From NCBI GenBank assembly GCA_013350335.1, contig CM023535.1, forward strand, positions 37,074,069 through 37,138,068: a stretch of DNA of 64,000 bases. Reading direction: 5' to 3'. This stretch comes from Chimonanthus salicifolius (taxonomy: Eukaryota > Streptophyta > Magnoliopsida > Laurales > Calycanthaceae). Shown piece after piece: positions 1 through 11,153 of this stretch. Position 1 is the stretch's first letter. Every line of letters starts with the position of its first letter. The notes beneath the pieces are model-generated. The model made no database searches. It worked only from the letters and a program-made list of their open reading frames with translations, and was not told where the DNA came from. The translations under genes were made by a program, and so were the position numbers.

Positions 1-110
1 TTGTAGGTTTTTTTTTATGAAGCTCTTTTATACACAGGGTGTTCTATTCCACTTTCTTTGTTTCTAAAAACCTTTTGATCCATTTCATCTTTTTCACTAC
101 TCCTTTGAAA
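1..110 (-). pseudogene. Viral ORF1 fragment (movement protein to coat protein linker)
   Basis: On the minus strand this short piece matches the linker between movement and coat protein domains of copy B (about 20750-20860), including its acidic-basic stretch. It is cut by the window edge on the left and by the minisatellite on the right. The last viral bases before the array, 91-107 (TTTTCACTACTCCTTTG), are the same 17 bases at which viral sequence resumes at 35200-35216. Non-functional relic. Confidence 0.75.
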
Positions 111-3100
111 CTAGACAAATTGGACGAATAGGACAAGGAGGACAAATTGAACGAATTGGAATAAGTGGACAAATTGGTCAAATTGGACGAACAGGACAAA
201 GTGAACAAAGTGAACTAACTAGACAAAGTGGGCGAACAGGACAACGTGGAGAAATTGAATGAATTGGAAAGAGTGGACAAATTTGTCAAACTGGACAAAT
301 AGGACAAAGTGGACGAACAGGACAAAGTGGACAAATTGAATGAATTGGAAAGAGTGGGCAAATTTGTCAAACTAGAAAAACTAGTTAGGTTGGAAGAACA
401 GAACAAACTGAACCAATTGAACAAAGTGGATAAACTGGAAAAACTAGTTAAACTGGACGAACAATACAGAGTGGACAAATTGTACGAATTGCACAAAGTG
501 GACAAACTGGACATAGTGGACAAAGCGCACAAATTGGGTAAAGTAGACGAAGTGGACAAACAAGGCAAACTGGACAAACTGCACAAATTGGTTCCGTTGG
601 ACGAACTCGATAAAGTAGACAAACTTACCAGCTGCACAAGCTAGACGAATTGGACAAATTAGATAAACTGGTCAAACTGGACAAACTGAACCATCTAGAC
701 AAAGTTGACAAACTGGACAAAGTGAACAAAGTGGATGAGCTGTACAAAATGGATGAACTGGACAAAGTGAACAAACTGGACGAATTGGAAACGGTGCACA
801 AACATGACAAAGTCGACAAACTGTAGAAAGTGGGCAAAGTGGAAAAAAGTGGACTAACTTGACAAACTGGATGAATAGGACGAATTGGACAAACTGGACA
901 AACTGGACAAACATGATGAACTTGACAAATTAGATAAATAGGACAAATTCATCAAACTGGACCTACTGGACAAACTTGAGAATGCACAAATTAGACGAAT
1001 TGGACAAATTAGATAAACTGGACAAACTGAACAATCTAGACAAACTTAACAAACTGGACGAATTGGAAAGAGTGCACAAACATGACAAAGTCAACAAACT
1101 GTAGAAAGTGGGCAAAGTGGAAAAAAATGGACTAACTTGACAAACTGGACGAATAGGACGAATTGGACAAACTGGACAAACAGGATGAACTTGACAAATT
1201 AGATAAACTGGACAAATTCATCAAACTGGACAAATTTGACAATGTACAAATTAGACGAATTGGACAAATTAGATAAACTGGACAAGTTGAACAATCTAGA
1301 CAAACTTGACAAACTGGACAAAGTGAGCAAAGTGAACAAAGTGGACGAATTGTACAAATTGGATGAATTGGACAAAGTCGACGAATTGTACAAACTGGAT
1401 GAAGTGGACAAAGTGGACGAACTGTACAAACTGGATGAACTAGACAAAGTGGACGAATTGGAAAGAGTGGACAAACACGACAAAGTGAACAAACTGTAGA
1501 AAGTGGGCAAACTGGAAAAAGTGGACTAACTTGACAAACTGGACGAATTGGACAAAATGGACAAACAGGATGAACTGGACAAAATCGTCAAATTGGACCA
1601 ACTGGACAACCAGACAAACTAGACAAACTGGACGAACCCAAGTGGACAAATTGAACAAATTGGAAAAAGTGGACAAATTAGTCAAACTGGACGAATAGGA
1701 CAAAGTGGACACACTGGACGAATTGGAAAGAGTGGACAAACATGACAAAGTGGACAAACTAGAAAAAGTGGACTAACTTGACGAACTGGATAAATTGGAC
1801 AAACTGGACAACCAGGATGAACTTGACAAATTCGTCAAACTGGACCAACTGGACAAACTTGACAAACTAGACAGACTGGACGAATAGGACAAAGTGGACA
1901 AACTGAACGAATTGAAAAAAGTGGACAAATTAGTCAAACTGGACGAACAGGACAAAGTGAACAAACTATACGAATTGGACAAACTGGACAAACTAGACAT
2001 AGTGGACAAACTGGACATAGTGGACAAAGTGAACAAACAGGATGAAGTAGACGAAGTGGACAAATTGTACGTCTTGTACAAACTGGACAAACTGCAGTAA
2101 TTGGCTAAATTTGACCAACTCGACAAAGTGGACAAACTTGACCATCTGGACAAGCTAGACGAAATGTTGAAAATGGGCAAACTGGAAAAAAGTGGATAAC
2201 ATTCACTAACCAGACAAACTGGACGATTTGGACGAATTCGACAGACTGGACAAACAGGGCGTATTGGACGAACTGTACAATCTAGACAAACTGGACATTG
2301 TGAGCAAAGTGAACAAAGTGGACAAACTGGATAAAGTGGAAGAATTGGACAAATTGGACAAACTAGACGAATTGGTTAAAGTGGAGAAACATGACAAAGT
2401 TGACGAACTGGAAAAAGTGGATAAAGTGGACTAACAGGATAAATAGGATGAATTGGACAAACTGGACAAATAGGACGAACAGTGCAAATTAGATAAACTG
2501 GACAAACTTGAAAAATTGGTCGAACTGGTCAATTGAACAAATTTGACAAACTAGACAAAGTGGACAAACCAACGAATAGGAAAAAGTGGAAAAATTTGTC
2601 AAAGTGGACAAGCAGGATAAAGTGGATGACCAGTATTAAGCGGACATACTGGAAAAACTTGTCTAACAGGACGAAAAGGACAAACTGGACCAGCTGAACA
2701 TAGTGGACAAACTAGAATAGCTAGTCAAACTGGACCAACTGAACAAAGTGGACAAACTGGAAAAACGAGTTAAACTGGACGAACAATACAAAGTGGACGA
2801 ACTGCACGAATTGCACAAAGTGGACAAAGTGGACATAGTGGACAAAGTAGACAAATTTAGTATGGACAAACAAGACAAACTCGACAAAGTAGACAAACTT
2901 ACCAACAATACAAACTAGACGAATTGGACAAATTAGATAAACTGGTCAAACTGGACCATCTAGACAAACTTGACAAACTAGACAAAGTGAGCAAAGTAGA
3001 CAAACTGTACAAACTTGACAAAGTGGCAAACTGGACGAATTGGAAAGAGTGGACAAACTGTAGAAAGTGGGAAAACTAGAAAAAGAGGAATAACTTGAGA

Positions 3101-3112
3101 AACTGGACGCAC
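111..3112. repeat. Nonamer minisatellite array A1 (left part)
   Basis: About 3 kb of imperfect 9-bp units, consensus GACAAACTG, with variants GACGAATTG, GACAAAGTG, GACATAGTG and AACAAAGTG. Because the unit is three codons long, several frames stay open (Asp-Lys-Leu type on plus; Phe-Val-Gln or Ser-Leu-Ser types on minus). No start context, domain or non-repeat sequence supports a gene. Landmark words such as CCATCTAGAC recur and mark a longer superimposed repeat. The array continues at 7013 after the solo LTR. Confidence 0.95.
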
Positions 3113-4657
3113 TGTAATGGCCCGAAGTTTTTAAATCAATAAATATGTGGCTATTATTTATTTTAATAGTGGAAATTGGAAGTTTGATGGAATAAATGGC
3201 GAATGGGTCAAAATTTGGACAAAGGCCTAATTATGGCCAATGGACCATGGATTGGATTAAATTCGTTTAAATGGTCAATTGGGCCAAGGATGGTCAAATT
3301 GGGCCCAATACCCATTTGGGACCCAATGGGTCAAGATAATGTAAGCTCTAAGGTAAATGGGTAAGGGTGAATGTAATTGGGCCATGGGCCCAATGGTGAT
3401 CCAACTAGTTGGAATGGATTTAATTAAAATTAAATCACCTAAATTGGTGATGAATGAATTGACCAAGGTGACATGTCCGATTGAGACCCACCTCCACCTC
3501 ACCAAATGAGGTGGCGTGTGGACCAAGGATTGTGGGGCCGGCCACCATGGTTGAATTGGTCAACCATGGGTGGATACATGGAGGGAATCTAAGAAAAAGA
3601 AACTAGGTTAAGTGGGAATTAATTAACCCAAGTTAATTATCTAATTAATTAAATGATTAAACTATCCAAAAGGTGGTCAAAGGGGTCAAAAGGTAGAAGA
3701 CCAAACCACCTTATCCTTAAAGCCAAGAACGTTGGGCTTGGTGGTGGTTTATTCCAACCACCACCATAAAGCATAAAAAAGATCTCATGTTGGTTGGTGG
3801 AGAAATTAAATGGTGGAGTGTTGGTCACTCCACCAAATGAGATGAACCTTATCTCTTTTCCTCATCTTTTTCCATCGAGCTCTTTCACTCTCTCCCTCTC
3901 TTCATCTCTCAAAACCGTCCCACACCAAGGAAAGAAGGAAGAAGAAAGCTAAGGAGAAAAGAAGAAGAAGACTTAGAAGAAGAGAAGAAAAAACTCAAAG
4001 CAAAAGACACCACTCCAAGACCAAGACCTTAGGGTAATTCTCTCCATCTTCTCCTCCCTTCCCTCTCTCAAACACACCCCATCTTAGTCAACCCAAGCAT
4101 TGGAGTTTTACCATTGATCAAGCATCTTAGCCGATCAGCAAAGGAGAAGAAGAAGAAAGGAGGCTAAGGGTTCAAGAGGAGAAAGAGAAGCCGGAGGAGC
4201 CGTCGGATTGTAAGTATTTCTAAACAAGAGATTAGATTTTTTTTTTTAGGGTTTAAGAGATTATGAAATTCATTTCTTGGATTTAGTGGTGGCCAAAATG
4301 TCATGGGCCTTGGATCTCAAATCCATCCAAAAAAAAAAAAAAAATGAAGTAAGGAATGGACAAACCCTAATGAGTAAATTAGGTTAAGAAAAAAATAAAT
4401 GGATTAAGGACATTATGTATTTAAATTATTTAAGCAATGGATGTATGGAAATTTTGGAAGTAACCATGGTAGGTAATGAAGGGATTTTTAATGGGGTTTA
4501 AGGGTTTAAAATCATGAAAGGATGATTATGATTGTTAGGGTTTTTAATGATTAAGTGTAGAAATTTTTAAAGGGATTTTTAATAAGAAAAATCATGGGAT
4601 ATGTAAATGATTTTAATGGCCTCAAAAATGGTGGATGAAGGTGAACCAAGAACCATG

Positions 4658-5568
4658 GGTTCGACCATGGTGTATGGCCGAACCCTATGGTGATGTAATG
4701 GTGGTTTTAAATGGGTTTAGAAGGATGGAAGATATGGAGTAATGTATTAATAATTTGGAGGTTTAAAAGGGTCAAATGTTTGTAAATTTTAAAGGAATCT
4801 TAATGAAGAAAATCATGGAAGGTATTAATGATTTTCAATGGCCTCAAAGGTGGTAGAGGAAGGTGAACCATGAACCCTATGGTGATGTATGTGTAATGAT
4901 GATGTGTAAAAGATGGAAAAAAAAATGGGGAAAGAGACATCATGAGTTCGGCCATGGTGTATGGCCGAACCCATGAACCATTTGTAGGTCAATTGATGGG
5001 TTAAGTTGGACTTATGTGTGTGTTTAAATTAATGGGGATAGGGCTAAATTGAAGGGACTGATTTTAATTATTCCATGATATGATTGGTGAGTCATTGAGG
5101 GATATAAGTTTATGGATCAAAAATGTGGTAAATGACCCAATTGTGAACCAATTGAAGGGCTAAGATTTAGGTCTATATATATGCTTTAATTAGTGGGAAT
5201 TAGGTTAAGTTAATGGCTGATTTTTGAATGGTTGTATCTCATGATTAATGAGCCATTAATGGATCCAAGATTATGGATCAATTATAGGCTTAAGAATGGA
5301 GAAATAAAATGAGAACTTAACCATGGAAGGAGTAGTGGCAAAAGCGTAAATAATGGCCAAAATGAAGAACCATGGGTTCGGCCACGGAGTATGGCCAAAC
5401 CCCATGTAGGTTGGTTATGGACTTAGGTGCTTATTTGATGACTGTATGTGTGGTTAAATAAGCCTAGGGTGGCTGGTTTTTAGACTCGTGTAATTAAAAT
5501 AATTGATGGATTACATGGGACCCACAAGACCTAGATAGTGAGGTTCGGCCATGGGGTATGGCCGAACC
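4658..5568. repeat. Dispersed 27-nt hairpins in solo LTR copy 1
   Basis: Four related inverted repeats lie at about 4658, 4946, 5375 and 5542. The best (5542-5568) has perfect 11-bp arms GGTTCGGCCAT and ATGGCCGAACC around loop GGGGT. The same 27 bases occur at 50746-50772 in the other solo LTR. Several copies carry one or two arm changes. Function unknown. Confidence 0.85.
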
Positions 5569-6027
5569 CCGCTAATGTATGATTAATGGACTTAAATGAT
5601 TAAAACATGAGTCTAACCGGACATCGCAAGCGGTGCGCGATCGGCGACCAGATTTGTGGACGGAAAAACGTAGAGGGACGCTAGTCAGTATTTGGTAGGA
5701 TTTCTACCTTTTTGTAAGCCATGGATTATGTGTTATGTATGGGTTTTTCCTTGATTTATTTTGGTCAGCATATGATTGTTTTAAGATGGGTTTTAAGGCT
5801 ATGATGTGTATATTGATGCTTTGCTTGATCTATTTTTGATAATCAAATTATATGTTTTATTGATGGGATTTTAAATGCCATGGTTTGTGCTATCATATAT
5901 ATTACACGGCATATGGCATCTACATCTCATGCATGACATGGGAGGGATATAGCATGGGTAGGATGAAAATAAATAAACAAGAGTCCGTGCTCCGTCGGGG
6001 CGACCGAGAAGCAAACATGGGGACACA

Positions 6028-6336
6028 TTGACGAGGCCTTGCCGTCAAAGGGGATGATTTGCCATTGTTTATATCTTGACGAGGTTTTGCCGTCAAGGAG
6101 GATGATTTGTGATTGTTTATATCTTAACGAGATTTTGCCGTCAAGGGGGATGATTTGTGATTGTTTATATCTTGACGAGGTTTTGCCGTCAAGGGGGATG
6201 ATTTGTGATTGTTTATATCTTGACGAGGTTTTGCCGTCAAGGGGGATGATATGTGACTGTTTATATCTTGACGAGCTTTTGCCGTCAAGGGGGACGATTT
6301 GTGATTGTTTATATCTTGACGAGGTTTTTCCATAAG
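6028..6336. repeat. 48-bp tandem repeat inside solo LTR copy 1
   Basis: Six units and a partial seventh start at 6028, 6076, 6124, 6172, 6220, 6268 and 6316. Each carries TTGACGAGGTTTTGCCGTCA, itself an imperfect dyad (TTGACG...CGTCAA). The 48-bp length keeps both strands open, which creates spurious ORFs. The same site in the other LTR holds a different 90-bp repeat. Confidence 0.95.
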
Positions 6337-7012
6337 GGGGATATGGCAGCATGATGGTATGGATGATGGGTAGAACTCATGACATAGAACACCCATGGCA
6401 TGGCATTCATTTTATGGTTTTCATTATATTATACCTATGTGCTTGTTATCACTAATCCATGTGTTAGCCCTACTTGGAGTCCTACTGGGCGCGTTGTCTA
6501 GCGCCCTACTTTTACCCTAGCTGATGACGTAGGAGATGGCGGAAATGAAGGACGAGACGGGAGCCAAGCTTAGGAGCTTGGGGAAGCGAGCTACTTAGTT
6601 TATTAAGATTTATTTTGGAAATGTAATTTGTGTAATGTAGTTCGTCGGACTGTAATAATGTAGATTTCTTACTATGGTTTGGTCTTTACTTTGGACATTA
6701 TCATTTTGAGATATAATTATGAATTTAGGGGTATTTTAGTAATTTAAGCGTCGTACTTCCTTGCTATCTAAAACTGGTCGGATAGTCTCTATTATAATGT
6801 TCCGCATTAAGTTATATTCCGCGAGCTTACGTCTACGTGTGAATCGTTCTTCGTGGACTTAGTTCCACGTACACGTAGGGTTGGCCAGTTAAGGGCTGGG
6901 CTTTAGAAGCTTGGACTTAACTAGCGTCGTGACGTCCACGCCCTTTGTCACTCTTTATTTCAAAAAAAAAAAAATAGACTCTGATTGTCAGTGAAAAGTG
7001 GCGGGTGTTACA

Positions 7013-7560
7013 CGAATAGGACGAATTGGACAAATTGGATGAAGTGGACAAGTTAGATAAACTGGAGAAATTCGTGAAACTGGACAAAGTGGACAAACTT
7101 GACAAACTAGACAAACTGGACGAATAGGACAAAGTGGACAAACTGAACGAATTGGAAAAAATGGAAAAATTAGCCAAACTGGACGAAGAGGACAAAGTGG
7201 ACAAACTGAACGAATTGGAAAAAGTGGACAAATTAGTCAAACTGGACGAACAGGACAAAGTACAAACTGTATGGATTGGACACACTGGAGATAGTGGACA
7301 AAGTGAACAAACAGGATAAAGTTGACGAAGCGGATAAACAAGTCAAAATGCAAAAGCTGAACAAAGTGGACAAATTGTATGTCTTGTACAAACTAGACAA
7401 ACTGTAATAATTGGCTAAATTTGACCAACTCGACAAAGTGGACAAACTTGACCATCTAGACGAACTAGACGATTTGGACAAATTAGAAAAACTGGTCCCA
7501 CTTGGTCCAGGTTAACGAATTTGTCCAGTTTGTTCACTTTATCCATTTCGTCCAGTTTGA
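7013..7560. repeat. Nonamer minisatellite array A1 (right part)
   Basis: Continuation of the array interrupted by the solo LTR. Units read GACAAA... on plus until about 7495, then switch to the complement (GTCCAGTTTGTTC...) for the last 60 bases before viral intergenic sequence. The internal strand switch marks a rearrangement point. Confidence 0.93.
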
Positions 7561-7804
7561 CATGTGGCAGCATACCCCACCAAGAAAAACAACACCATCT
7601 TTTTTGGACATGTGGCAGCTTGGCATCTTTCTTCTAGATGTGATGAGCACTGACATTAATACTTTTGCGACTTTTCATTTTATTGTCATCTAGCAATGAA
7701 GACATCTTTAACAACTTTTCTTCTCAGCAATGAAGACATCTTTAACAACTTTTCTTCTCAGTACAACATCTAGCATATACGCCTACCAAAAAGAGATGAT
7801 TAAC
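7561..7804 (-). promoter_or_regulatory. Viral intergenic region fragment, copy E
   Basis: Resembles the promoter-proximal intergenic DNA of copy D (shared CATGTGGCAGCAT-like stretch near 37380-37440) and lies directly downstream of the primer site in the viral sense. It contains a perfect 34-bp direct duplication at 7694-7727 and 7728-7761. In the viral sense the motif GAAGAAAAGTT falls in each duplicate. No TATA box survives; the piece is cut by the array. Confidence 0.65.
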
Positions 7805-7820
7805 TTGGCTCTGATACCAA
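7805..7820 (-). other. Viral tRNA-Met primer-binding site, copy E
   Basis: The minus strand reads TTGGTATCAGAGCCAA, complementary to the 3' end of plant initiator tRNA-Met, the minus-strand primer of Caulimoviridae. It lies 40 bases past the ORF2 stop, as expected at the viral genome origin. Confidence 0.9.
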
Positions 7821-7860
7821 CAAGGACAGGATCTACAATGACAGGAATCATATCAAATAT

Positions 7861-9144
7861 TCAAATCTTCTTTTTCAGTAATTCTTTTGCTTTAGCAAAA
7901 TTCTTACGAAATAATTCAGTTAACCGAGATTCCTTTTCAACTTCTTTTTCTTTTCCTTTGTCTTTTGCTGAAGAATACCAAAACTTTCCACCACGAAGGT
8001 ATTCAGAAACTGATCCATCAGGCTTAATTTGAGAGTCAGGGTCCCACCGAGGATGGAGATTTTCAAGGGGCGCAACTTCATCATCAAGATTTTCTTCTGG
8101 ATCATGATTACTATCCCAATCATGATCGCCAACCTTTTTCTTTGGGAGATACTCTTCTAGAATTTGTTTAATCTTTTCTTCAACAGATTTTTCACGAGCA
8201 ATTTCTTTGGCAATCTTTTTGGCCAAGAGATCAGCCATGACTATTTCATTCTCAAAAGGCTTTTCTTCAGGAAGAGGAATTTCTTCTTTAACAGGTGGAG
8301 AGATTTAATTCAGGATTCTCTCATAAGTATCATTTTCAATTTTAGGCCACCATTTTTGGTAAAAAGTCTGGTACAAAGACGAAAGATTGAGAAGATTCTT
8401 TTTTACTTCAAACTTCCACTGGAGAATATATGGAATATGGAACTTTACAAAGAAGCGAAGAACATTAAATGCTTCACAAGGAACTTTTTCTTCCACTTCA
8501 CAGAACTTAATAAATAAATAACAAAAATTATCTGGGATAATCTTCTGAGACGCACCAAAATAAGACCACCAATTAAAGAGTAACCATGAAGAAACACTGC
8601 AGTGGACAGGCATGACATCAGGACTTTCTTCTTTAAATCTGATGAACCAAGAATGAGAGTACTGGTTGTTTTGCCACATCAAAGCAAATTTCCATGTGTC
8701 AATACAGTCCCAATAGTTAAAGAACTTAGTCGAATTGTATAATTGGACTGACTTTGTCATATACAAGGGACCATCCCAATCTTCTTCAAAAAGGATTTTC
8801 AAAATGGTGAATTTTGAATAAGTGATGATACCATTTGCATTTTTATTGTGGAAGATGAGAACGTTTTTCGTTTGGTGTAAGATATTGAGATACCATTCAC
8901 GAGTTTTTCTTTTATCAGGGGAATAATAATGAAGCTCCTTGCCAAAGAGAAAATAAACATTATCTTCTACAGATCTTTCTTCCATAAGACAATCTGAAGC
9001 AACAAGAATTCTGTTACAGGTGTAAAGATATAATTCTGATTGACTTGGGTCTTTTGTTGGAGTAAAACCCTTTTGGCTTTCTTCTTGATCTGCCAATCTC
9101 TCTTGCCCCTTTTTCTGCATGAACGGGGAAGAGCTACTTCCCAT
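7861..9144 (-). pseudogene. Viral ORF2, unknown function, copy E (one nonsense codon)
   Basis: The ATG at 9144 overlaps the ORF1 stop (9134-9136) by 11 nt. The frame spans 427 codons to the TGA at 7861-7863, with a single premature stop at codon 280 (8305-8307, CAA to TAA relative to copy B). Residues 1-40 are Ser/Lys/Gln-rich. Residues about 60-270 form a tryptophan-rich block (W84, W145, W151, W157, W166, W187, W192, W193, W243, W265, W266) with motifs WYLNILHQTK, HSWFIRFK and FHIPYILQWKFEVK. The tail has a Lys/Glu-rich helix, an Asp/Glu patch and PRWDPDS...LRGGKFWYSS. I recognise no enzymatic signature; it matches the concept of an ORF2 of unknown role in some endogenous caulimovirids. The frame is also open upstream of this ATG, so another start or frameshifting is not excluded. 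Confidence 0.8.
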
Positions 9145-9840
9145 TTTGTCGTCCCTGAAGAAATTCTTTACTAAGAAAGTCAGGGAGAGAGTTAGAATTT
9201 CCATTAATAAATTTGATTTTAAATTCAAAAACTGATAAAATGGCTTGCCATCTAGCAAATATTTGCTTAGAGACAAGATTTTTGACATCTTTTTCTAGAA
9301 TTTCTTTTGCTGCCTTAGCGTCAACTCTGATCAGAAATTCTTTGTTTAATAAATCATTTTGGAATTTCGTCACACAAATAACTGTGGCAAGAACTTCCTT
9401 TTTGATGGTTGAATATTTCTTTTGTGCTTCATTCCATAATCCAGAATTAAATCTTATAAATTCTTCTTTTGAGTCTTTTTGTTGTAAGAGAATTCCACTA
9501 TATCCGACATCAGTGGCATCAATTTGAACTATTTTGAAAGCTTCTGGGTCAGATAAACATCTACAAGGAAGATTTTTAACTCTTTCTTTAATCTTTTTTA
9601 CTGCATTAGTGTGATGGATAGTCCACTCTTTATGATTTTTCTTTAACCTTTCCTGGAGAAGTTTTCTATCTTTTGCCAAATCTTGATAGAAAAACCCAAC
9701 ATAATTTAGACATCCAAGAAATATTTGTAGCATATTTTTATCCTTAACTTCATCTGGAAATTTATCAGCAAATTGAATAACTCTATTAGTTGGAGTTATT
9801 TTCTGTCTTGGATCTCAAATCCTAATAACCTGATTTTTTG
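9134..9840 (-). pseudogene. Viral ORF1: RT thumb and RNase H, copy E
   Basis: C-terminal end of the ORF1 polyprotein. From 9733 the frame is open for 199 codons: RT connection (FLGCLNYVGFFYQDLAKDRK), then RNase H with the expected acidic residues at D72, E113, D138 and D185 of this segment (IDATDVGYSG, KKEVLA, RVDAKAA, LPDFLS). It ends in a TAG overlapping the ORF2 ATG. A break near 9735-9840 separates it from the RT palm. RNase H removes the RNA strand during reverse transcription. All four catalytic positions look present, but the gene is disrupted. Confidence 0.85.
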
Positions 9841-10664
9841 CTAAAAGAGATTCATTTTTCTTTTAGATAAAGCCAATCCATTTTCCTTTATGACTCTTTT
9901 GAAAATACCCAAGTGTTTCCAATGTTGTATCATAGATTCTGAGAAGATAAGAATATCATCAATGTAAACAATGGCAAACTGGGTGTATGACGAGAAGATA
10001 TTATTCATAATATTCTGAAATTCAGATGGAGCATTTTTCAATCCGAAAGGCATAACATTCCATTCATAATGGCCCATTGGAACAGTGAATGCAGTTTTAT
10101 ATCTATCTTCTTCTTTTATTTGGATCTGCCAAAATCCTGATTTTAAATCAAATTTTGAGAATACTTTGGCATTGTTTAACCCATTAAGCAACTCCTGGGT
10201 ATTAGGTAATGGATACCTAATAGACTGTAAGACTTTGTTTAAAGGTTTATAGTTTATTACTAATCTTGGAACTCTTCTTTCGATTTCAGCGTTCTTTTCA
10301 ACATAAAATGACGTACAGCTCCAAGGGGATTTGTTTTTTCTAATTAATCCTTTCTTCAGAAGATCATTGATTTCTTCTTGGCAAAGCTTTAAATGAGCAG
10401 CATCCATTTGGGACGGACAAGCTTTAGTAGGAATATTTTTTCATTAAAATCTTTTGCATATGGTAATCCTACTATGTGTCTTTTTCTATTCCAAAAGGCT
10501 GATGGTAATTCAGAACAGCATTCTTCTTCAATCTGTTTTGTGAATTCTTCTAATTTTGTTTTAAATTCTTTTTTCTCTAATTCTTTTTTTATTTGGACAA
10601 ATTTAATTTCATTTTTTATATCTTTTACATAATCTTCTTTGTTGGAAATGATTTGATTTATCAT
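9841..10664 (-). pseudogene. Viral ORF1: reverse transcriptase core, copy E
   Basis: A frame at 10407-9841 encodes the RT fingers and palm: FDLKSG at residues 86-91, [13 protein letters not shown] at 119-131 and the catalytic YIDD at 148-151. Upstream, 10664-10389, is the protease-RT linker, a Lys/Glu-rich helical stretch leading to the RT N-terminus in another frame, so there is a frameshift near 10400-10440. RT copies viral RNA to DNA. Catalytic residues are preserved, but the polyprotein frame is broken on both sides. Confidence 0.88.
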
Positions 10665-10697
10665 TGGATTTTTGTTTCACAGGGGTCATCAATAAAG

Positions 10698-11141
10698 TCA
10701 AGATTTATATTTACCCTCCTTTGTGTTAACTGAGAAAGGTTGGATTAGAAGGATAAACGGGGATCCAAGAAGTACTTCATTAACAATATCTCCTGAAATA
10801 ATGAAGGGTGTAGTAACACAAACTCCTTGGAAACAAACATGGACATTGGGGATTTTTCTTTCTATTGCCATACTGGTACCATTTGCTGCTGTCACAAATT
10901 GCTTAGATTCATCTGTGACTTCAATTGGGACAACACCTAATCTGATAACATTTAGATCAGCTCGAGTATCAACAATAGCATTGACTATTTTCTCAAAAAA
11001 AATTATCTTTATTTTAACTTGAATTCTCCATTGTTGATAAATACATTTTTGTTGGGATAACAGAAGTAGAGATTTTGTTAATTTCTCCTTTAATTCTTTG
11101 GACAAATTTTTCTTCATCATATTTTTCAATAGCACCATCAT
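10698..11141 (-). pseudogene. Viral ORF1: aspartic protease, copy E (active-site change)
   Basis: Retropepsin-like domain that would process the polyprotein. The active site reads VDTRADLNVI where copies B and C have DTG and DSG, so the catalytic-loop Gly is Arg here. Downstream sequence includes the flap-like AANGTSMAIERK and the hydrophobic VLLGSPFILL strand. About 35 leading residues are out of frame with the coiled coil upstream. Confidence 0.8.
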
Positions 11142-11153
11142 TTTCCAACAAAG

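Larger units (their letters stand above)
3113..7012 (+). mobile_element. Solo LTR, long Ty3/gypsy-type, copy 1
   Basis: A 3.9-kb block starts TGTAATGGCCC and ends GGTGTTACA, so it has the TG...CA ends and terminal inverted bases of an LTR. Minisatellite lies on both sides, showing that it inserted into the array. It belongs with 49017-52439: both carry the GGCGCGTTG block, the GGAGCCAAGC-type block, GGCCAGTTAAGGG near the 3' end and dispersed hairpins. A pyrimidine-rich leader-like stretch (3840-4100) and a GTAAGT donor-like site near 4211 suggest plus-strand transcription. No internal region is present, consistent with LTR-LTR recombination. Flanking CGCAC and CGAAT may be a decayed target duplication. 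Confidence 0.75.

Noticed and set aside
3275..3526. 83-codon minus-strand frame in solo LTR copy 1
   Set aside because: No domain and low-complexity TGGG/CCCA sequence characteristic of the LTR.
6028..6336. CRISPR-like appearance of regularly spaced repeats
   Set aside because: Direct tandem units without distinct spacers, in a plant LTR.
5927..6352. Repeated 16-residue protein frames over the 48-bp repeat, on both strands
   Set aside because: The period is a multiple of three inside an LTR; both strands are open equally, so coding is not indicated.
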